Assembly: GCA_014879445.1 (NCBI GenBank)
Contig: JACSSC010000031.1
Coordinates: 1 to 40,928 of the forward strand
From: Candidatus Competibacteraceae bacterium
GTDB lineage: Bacteria > Bacteroidota > Bacteroidia > CAIKAF01
Direction: 5' to 3'
DNA: 40,928 nucleotides
The translations under genes were made by a program, and so were the position numbers. Positions 34,553-40,928 of this stretch are shown here, one piece after another (the stretch's first letter is position 1; every line of letters starts with the position of its first letter). Under the pieces are notes generated by a model. That model was not told the origin of the DNA. It saw only the letters and a program-made list of their open reading frames with translations, and searched no databases.

Positions 34553-35916
34553 TGCCTCTGATACAATTCAAAATATCGCAATCCAATAGCTACTTTTTTC
34601 CATCCTGACTCGGGTGGATTATGCCTTGAAATATAATATTCCATTTCGCCTACATCAGAAATCGTAAATTGTCCGTATCGTGCAAAATAAGCCACAGTTG
34701 GCCAATGTACCGCTGTAATAGAATCACATCCTATCAAACTTCGGTGTGGAACCTTTTCGGATATTCGAATTACATCATGCTGAATATCTGCATCACGATT
34801 ATAAGCAGGCAAACAACAAATCATCCATCCCTTGCTCAATACCAAACCCATCAGCACTACAAACCACATTTTTTTTGAATGCGCTTTATAAATAAGCAAC
34901 ATGCTGTTTTGCAAAAATATGGATGCAATAATTGCCCAGCTCAACGCAAAAAATGTAAGCGATGGCATGAGATAAAATGCACGCTGTTTGCCGCTTATCA
35001 ATAATGGTAGAGATGCTGAAAGCCCAACAAAAGTCAAAAACAATATCCTGGAAGTAGGTAAAGTTGTTCCTTTTCTTCGGGCTAATACCCATAATGCTAC
35101 ACCCGTAATCAACAAAGGAAGTAATTCCAATACTACTTTTCTAAAAATAGATAATCTGCCATCAGTACCCGATAATGAACCCAGAATTTGTTGGTGAAAA
35201 TATTGATTAAAAAAAGAATGAGAATCAGGCCAAACAATCCAAACAAAACCCAACATGGCAGCCGGAATTATCAACAATAAGAATGAATGATAAAACGTGC
35301 GCCATGAAAATAAATGCATGCTGATATCATACAAAAGAAAAAAAGACAACGGAAACAACGCCACCGGTCCTTTAGTAAACATTCCCAGTCCTATACAAAA
35401 ACCGGCAGGCATTATCCAATATATGCTCCGCTTTCGAGCAAGCATTAAAAAACATAATGCAGAAAGCGAAAAAACCAATACCGTATTCTCCATCATAGTT
35501 GATCGAAACGACCAAGCCCAAATCGGCAATGCAGCCAATCCTATAAGCACAAATCCAAAGCGATTGCGGTATTCAGGAAAAACCATGCGAAACAATGCGA
35601 TAGATAGAGAGATGGATGCTACAAAAGTTAACGCATTATATAGATTTTCAACCCACCAGTAATTACCTAAAGTTCGAAAAAGTGAGCCTAGCATCATATA
35701 CAAAAGTGGAGGATGCGCATAGAATGGGTAATCACGGTTATGATAATGTGGTTGCCAGGTTGAACCCAGGCCTTCAGACCAATGTTGTGAAACGGCTGCA
35801 TAAGTTACGCCATCGAAAAACATGCCACGTGAAAAAAAATACCGGATGACTGTATGCAAAAAAACAAGTAAAGCAACAAGTATCAACAGTCGGTTTAGCC
35901 GAATCTCATCTTTCAT
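34540..35916 (-). CDS. GT39/ArnT-like membrane glycosyltransferase
   Basis: A 458-residue polytopic membrane protein with about 10-12 hydrophobic helices. Near the N-terminus, FFSRGMFFDGVTYAAVSQHW provides the acidic first-loop motif of GT-C fold enzymes, and HPPLLYMMLGSLFRTLG the next periplasmic loop. This matches the dolichyl/undecaprenyl-phosphate-sugar mannosyltransferase (PMT/ArnT) class, which moves a sugar from a lipid carrier to lipid or protein. The acceptor is unknown. The start is the ATG at 35916 (M-K-D-E-I); a longer frame to 35925 would need a TTG that lies inside the -7 box. It stands alone on its strand. Confidence 0.8.
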   Translation of the reverse strand: MKDEIRLNRLLILVALLVFLHTVIRYFFSRGMFFDGVTYAAVSQHWSEGLGSTWQPHYHNRDYPFYAHPPLLYMMLGSLFRTLGNYWWVENLYNALTFVASISLSIALFRMVFPEYRNRFGFVLIGLAALPIWAWSFRSTMMENTVLVFSLSALCFLMLARKRSIYWIMPAGFCIGLGMFTKGPVALFPLSFFLLYDISMHLFSWRTFYHSFLLLIIPAAMLGFVWIVWPDSHSFFNQYFHQQILGSLSGTDGRLSIFRKVVLELLPLLITGVALWVLARRKGTTLPTSRILFLTFVGLSASLPLLISGKQRAFYLMPSLTFFALSWAIIASIFLQNSMLLIYKAHSKKMWFVVLMGLVLSKGWMICCLPAYNRDADIQHDVIRISEKVPHRSLIGCDSITAVHWPTVAYFARYGQFTISDVGEMEYYISRHNPPESGWKKVAIGLRYFELYQRHHDN

Positions 35917-35922
35917 ACGAAA

Positions 35923-35930
35923 CAAATATA
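35923..35930 (-). promoter_or_regulatory. Candidate -7 box of the GT39-like gene
   Basis: On the minus strand TATATTTG matches the consensus exactly, with only six bases between it and the ATG at 35916. A very short leader is implied. The box shares three bases with the left arm of the inverted repeat at 35928-35958. Confidence 0.45.
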
Positions 35931-35958
35931 GCCGAATAATTCATGCGTGAACGGCTAT
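35928..35958. promoter_or_regulatory. Nested inverted repeat at the GT39/pyrG divergent region
   Basis: ATAGCCG (35928-35934) and CGGCTAT (35952-35958) are perfect 7-bp arms. Inside them TTCA and TGAA (35940-35951) form a second, smaller repeat around TGCG. The left arm overlaps the GT39 -7 box, so operator function is plausible. Confidence 0.4.
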
Positions 35959-36027
35959 TTCTTCGTATAAGAAAAAATAAATATCAGAAAATAACTGTAT
36001 AAAACATAAATGGATGAAATCTTATTG

Positions 36028-38035
<2,008 letters not shown>

Positions 38036-38056
38036 CTCCTCTAACAATTTTATTTC

Positions 38057-39499
38057 ATGAACGATCTGTTTTTTGCCGACATCCATATGCACCCTAATCT
38101 CAAATCATGCAACTCCGGATATCCAACCCCTCGACGAAATATGTGGGAATATATTGATCATCCCGTGCCATCCGGGAAAGCAGCCCGCTATGCTTTTGAC
38201 CATTCTCCCAATGTTGCCAAATATTCGCAAACCAACCTATATGATTTGGCTAAAGGAAAAGTTAGAATGCCTGTGATTTCCCTTTACCCCATCGAAAAAG
38301 GATTTCTTGATATCAGAAACTTGCCCAAACTGCTTACGAATGCAAAAAGCCGAAAAGAAATGATGCAGGTTGTTACCGGATATGAAATTGACAGCATTCA
38401 ATACCTTAGTCAATCTAAATCATATTTCGATATCCTACAATATGAATATCAATATGTATGCAATAACCAAGGCAAATCTCCTGATGGAAATCATCATTTT
38501 CAACTCGTAAAAAACTTTCAACAACTCAGTTCACATCTTGCCATACCCCGAACCATTGCAGGTATCCTCAGTATTGAAGGCGGACACTCTCTTTTCGACA
38601 AAGAAATGCTGAGTGGCAAACTCAGCCCAACTGAAATGAAAAAAAAAATAACCCAAAATATTCAAACCATCAAATCATGGGATATTCCGCCTTTCAGCAT
38701 CAACCTCTGTCATCATTTTTATAATCATCTTGCCGGACACAGTCGCAGCTTCTGGGGATTGGTTCGAAAAGGTTTTCTAAACCAAAACGAAGGATTAAAT
38801 CGCGGACTGAACGGACTTGGCATTAAAGCAATGAAAGAACTGCTAAGCAAAAACAACGGCCCTAGAATACTGATTGACATTAAACACATGAGCGTAAAAT
38901 CCAGAAAAGAATTATACAACTGGATACGTAGCTATAACTACATATCGGCTTCCGATAAAATTCCAATCCTTGCTAGCCATGCAGGTGTAAATGGTTTCAA
39001 ATCCATGAATGCCAGTATAAGCACCCCTGACCATGAACGCAAAAGCAAACAACATCGCTTTAACCGATGGGGTATCAATCTTAGCGATGAAGAAATTCGT
39101 ATCATTCACGAAACCGGCGGATTAATCGGGCTCATGCTCGATAAACACAAACTGGGTGGTGGAAAATTTCATGATCTGATTGCTCGAATCTCAGATAAAA
39201 ATCAACTTCGTAATGAATATCTGAAACTCTTTCTCGATAATGTTTTTCAAATTGTACAGGCCATCAACCTCCCTTCTGCATGGGATACGATATGCATCGG
39301 ATCTGACCTAGATGGCGGTATCGAACATTTTGAATTTTATGATAAAGCTTCTACATTCCCTGATCTATACAATGATTTAATTGATTTTCTTACAACCGAA
39401 CAATATCAAAAAAAATTATGGTTTGGATTAAACCCCGAACGAATAGTTAGAAAAATTATGCAGGAGAATGTATTCCTTTTTTACCAAAAACATTTCTGA
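38057..39499 (+). CDS. M19 family membrane dipeptidase-like metallopeptidase
   Basis: A 480-residue amidohydrolase-fold protein resembling renal dipeptidase (peptidase M19). Metal-binding motifs are FADIHMHPN with His10 and His12, LSIEGGHSLF with the bridging Glu, ILASHAGVNG, and GSDLDGGIEHF with the catalytic Asp region. No signal peptide is visible, so it may be cytoplasmic; it is longer than the classic ~360-410 residue enzymes because of extra segments around residues 70-150 and 215-260. The substrate is probably a dipeptide, possibly one with a D-residue, but this is not shown. It lies 6 bp before hutI. Confidence 0.82.
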   Translation: MNDLFFADIHMHPNLKSCNSGYPTPRRNMWEYIDHPVPSGKAARYAFDHSPNVAKYSQTNLYDLAKGKVRMPVISLYPIEKGFLDIRNLPKLLTNAKSRKEMMQVVTGYEIDSIQYLSQSKSYFDILQYEYQYVCNNQGKSPDGNHHFQLVKNFQQLSSHLAIPRTIAGILSIEGGHSLFDKEMLSGKLSPTEMKKKITQNIQTIKSWDIPPFSINLCHHFYNHLAGHSRSFWGLVRKGFLNQNEGLNRGLNGLGIKAMKELLSKNNGPRILIDIKHMSVKSRKELYNWIRSYNYISASDKIPILASHAGVNGFKSMNASISTPDHERKSKQHRFNRWGINLSDEEIRIIHETGGLIGLMLDKHKLGGGKFHDLIARISDKNQLRNEYLKLFLDNVFQIVQAINLPSAWDTICIGSDLDGGIEHFEFYDKASTFPDLYNDLIDFLTTEQYQKKLWFGLNPERIVRKIMQENVFLFYQKHF

Positions 39500-39505
39500 T
39501 ACTTC

Positions 39506-40759
39506 ATGAAACTTTTTACCCACATCAAACAATTAATCCTGGCGGAAAAAAACCCTTCAGGTTTGCGACGTGGGAAAGCTTTAGGCGAAATAAATGCAAT
39601 ACAGGATGCATGGATGCTTACCGATGATGATCTTATCAAAGATTTTGGCTTGATGAATACTTTACCTGACTACATTACCAAGGCATCTATTTCGAATTAT
39701 CAAGAAGTGGATTGCAGCGATAAGTTGATTATGCCTTGCTTTGCCGATAGCCATACGCATCTAGTGTTTGACGCCCCCAGAGAACAAGAATTTGTTGATA
39801 AAATCAACGGTTTGTCCTATGATCAAATTGCTGAACGTGGCGGTGGTATTCTTCAATCTGCCGACAAACTCAACCAAGCATCCGAACAAGACCTATACAA
39901 TAAAGCCATTACTCGCATTCGCGAAATCATGCTAACCGGAACAGGCGCCGTTGAAATAAAAAGTGGATACGGTTTATGTGTTGAAGGTGAACTCAAAATG
40001 CTCAGAGTTATTCAGCAACTAAAACAAAATATCGCTATCCCCATTCGTTCTACCTTTTTGGGCGCTCACGCTATCCCAGCTATATACAAACATAACAAAG
40101 AAGGATACCTGAATCTCATTCTCAACGAAATGCTACCCAATATTGCCGCTGAAGGATTGGCTGATTTTATGGATGTATTTTGCGAAACAAATTATTTCAC
40201 GCCATCAGAAACTGAAATACTCTTGGAAGCCGGTTATAAGTATGGGCTTAAACCCAAAATCCATGTCAATCAATTTACAAGCATTGGCGGTATTGATTCT
40301 GCCGTTAAGCACAATGCCCTCTCTGTCGATCATTTAGAAGTGATGAGAAAAGAAGATTTTTTTCAACTCGCCAATTCTGATGTAATTGCCACACTCTTGC
40401 CCGGCTGCAGCTTATTCCTCAATATTCCGTTTGCGCCTGCTCGACAAATGATTGAGAATAACATCGGCATTGCACTGGCCTCCGACTTCAATCCAGGTAG
40501 TGCGCCATCCGGCAATATGCAACTCGTCGTTGCCTTAGCTTGCATGCGAATGAAAATGCTGCCCGAAGAAGCCATCGTTGCCGCAAGCATCAACGGGGCT
40601 TGTGCTATGCAATTAGAAAACACAACAGGAACCATCACCCCCGGAAAAAAAGCCAACTTTATCATTTCTCGCCCTGTTTCGTCTTTGGCCTTTTTACCCT
40701 ATGCTTTTGGCTCTAACCATGTCGAGCAATTATTTATAAACGGAGTGGCGCAACTCTAA
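39506..40759 (+). CDS. hutI: Imidazolonepropionase
   Basis: A 417-residue enzyme that opens imidazolone propionate to formiminoglutamate, step three of histidine degradation. Signatures are CFADSHTHLVFDAPRE with metal ligands His83 and His85, IAERGGGILQSA, FLGAHAIP, KIHVNQF, SVDHLE and ALASDFNPGSAPSGNM. Length and motif order are typical. The gene is the last full gene of the pyrG-lipoprotein-dipeptidase-hutI series. The other hut genes (hutH, hutU, hutG) are not in the window, so the pathway is split or continues elsewhere. Confidence 0.95.
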   Translation: MKLFTHIKQLILAEKNPSGLRRGKALGEINAIQDAWMLTDDDLIKDFGLMNTLPDYITKASISNYQEVDCSDKLIMPCFADSHTHLVFDAPREQEFVDKINGLSYDQIAERGGGILQSADKLNQASEQDLYNKAITRIREIMLTGTGAVEIKSGYGLCVEGELKMLRVIQQLKQNIAIPIRSTFLGAHAIPAIYKHNKEGYLNLILNEMLPNIAAEGLADFMDVFCETNYFTPSETEILLEAGYKYGLKPKIHVNQFTSIGGIDSAVKHNALSVDHLEVMRKEDFFQLANSDVIATLLPGCSLFLNIPFAPARQMIENNIGIALASDFNPGSAPSGNMQLVVALACMRMKMLPEEAIVAASINGACAMQLENTTGTITPGKKANFIISRPVSSLAFLPYAFGSNHVEQLFINGVAQL

Positions 40760-40763
40760 CACA

Positions 40764-40886
40764 TTATTCTAATTTCCGACGATTCGCCAACCAGTTTAAT
40801 AAGCCACCATCAAGCTCATATACCGTTTTAAATCCCATTTCAAGCAATACATGTACCGCCAGTTCGTCTAATAACCTATATTTTTG
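40764..40886 (-). pseudogene. 3' remnant of a rhodanese-domain gene
   Basis: Forty codons are open before the stop at 40766-40764. From about 40868 they encode a text-book rhodanese C-terminus: AVHVLLEMGFKTVYELDGG, then LLNWLANRRKLE. Upstream in frame, a TAA at 40889-40887 closes the frame, and no start codon or active-site Cys loop is present. The clear similarity stops at the left arm of the inverted repeat (40867-40875). The gene therefore looks cut by an insertion, deletion or sequence-end artefact. Confidence 0.6.
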
Positions 40887-40894
40887 TTATTAGA
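40867..40894. repeat. 9-bp inverted repeat at the rhodanese breakpoint
   Basis: TCTAATAAC (40867-40875) and GTTATTAGA (40886-40894) are perfect arms around a 10-nt AT-rich loop. The similarity to rhodanese ends at the first arm. The 34 bases from here to the window end are AT-rich and show nothing recognisable. Confidence 0.5.
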
Positions 40895-40928
40895 TTTTCA
40901 AAAATAGATAAATATTTCCATTTTAAGA

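Noticed and set aside
40867-40894. Integron attC site or CRISPR repeat at the right edge
   Set aside because: The arms do not fit the attC core rules (RYYYAAC/GTTRRRY), there is no second copy, and no cas or integrase gene is present.

Overview
The window looks like a chromosomal segment of a Bacteroidota bacterium, probably outside the Bacteroidales (Chitinophagia, Sphingobacteriia or a relative; the exact order is a guess). The evidence is a secreted protein with a type IX secretion C-terminal sorting domain (31590-33194), many upstream regions carrying the Bacteroidota -7 promoter box TAnnTTTG about 15-25 nt before the start codon, no clear Shine-Dalgarno sequences, AT-rich DNA, and Bacteroidota-type families (DUF7033-like polysaccharide deacetylase, YxSQA-repeat protein, short sigma-54 activator without a DNA-binding domain). 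No rRNA, tRNA, CRISPR array, transposase or phage gene is visible. No gene-free stretch exceeds 300 bp. The longest, 14883-15153 (271 bp), is rich in regulatory signals.

Layout. 118-1987 (+): an XRE-type regulator with a palindrome before its start, then an APC amino-acid permease. 2132-8654 (-): a five-gene run, bifunctional (p)ppGpp synthetase/hydrolase, Fur-family regulator, STAS protein, adenylosuccinate synthase and S9 oligopeptidase. This places the alarmone enzyme beside a purine enzyme that ppGpp is known to inhibit. 8718-9989 (-): fumarylacetoacetase (tyrosine catabolism). 10081-13092 (-): a tight three-gene unit, AAC(3)-fold acetyltransferase, polysaccharide deacetylase and FemAB/GNAT-like acyltransferase, best read as a glycan-tailoring module of unknown substrate. 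13208-14882: a NtrC-like response regulator lacking its DNA-binding domain, convergent with an ECF sigma factor whose promoter lies inside a 12-bp-arm inverted repeat. 15154-18756: dihydroorotase, YxSQA-repeat secreted protein, secreted beta-helix protein coupled to a Crp/Fnr regulator, and TatA.

18872-24899 (-): a fatty-acid beta-oxidation operon, MarR regulator, hydroxyacyl-CoA dehydrogenase/enoyl-CoA hydratase fusion, thiolase and acyl-CoA dehydrogenase. It has a perfect 18-bp palindrome at the regulator promoter and an intrinsic terminator at the end. 25112-29930 (+): BamA/TamA-like outer-membrane protein, FbaB-type aldolase, AccD and a CoA-binding protein. 29963-31547 (-): MltG then a GNAT acetyltransferase. 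31590-34552 (+): T9SS cargo protein, then a transsulfuration-type PLP enzyme. 34540-35916 (-): a GT39-like membrane glycosyltransferase. 36061-40759 (+): CTP synthase, a small unknown lipoprotein, an M19 dipeptidase and imidazolonepropionase, closely spaced. The right edge holds the last ~35-40 codons of a rhodanese gene cut off at a 9-bp inverted repeat.

Most of the window is ordinary metabolism and envelope biology. The most unusual material is the deacetylase/acyltransferase cluster, the regulatory DNA around the sigma factor and MarR genes, and several promoters that predict almost leaderless mRNAs. All family calls come from reading motifs by eye; no database search was run.
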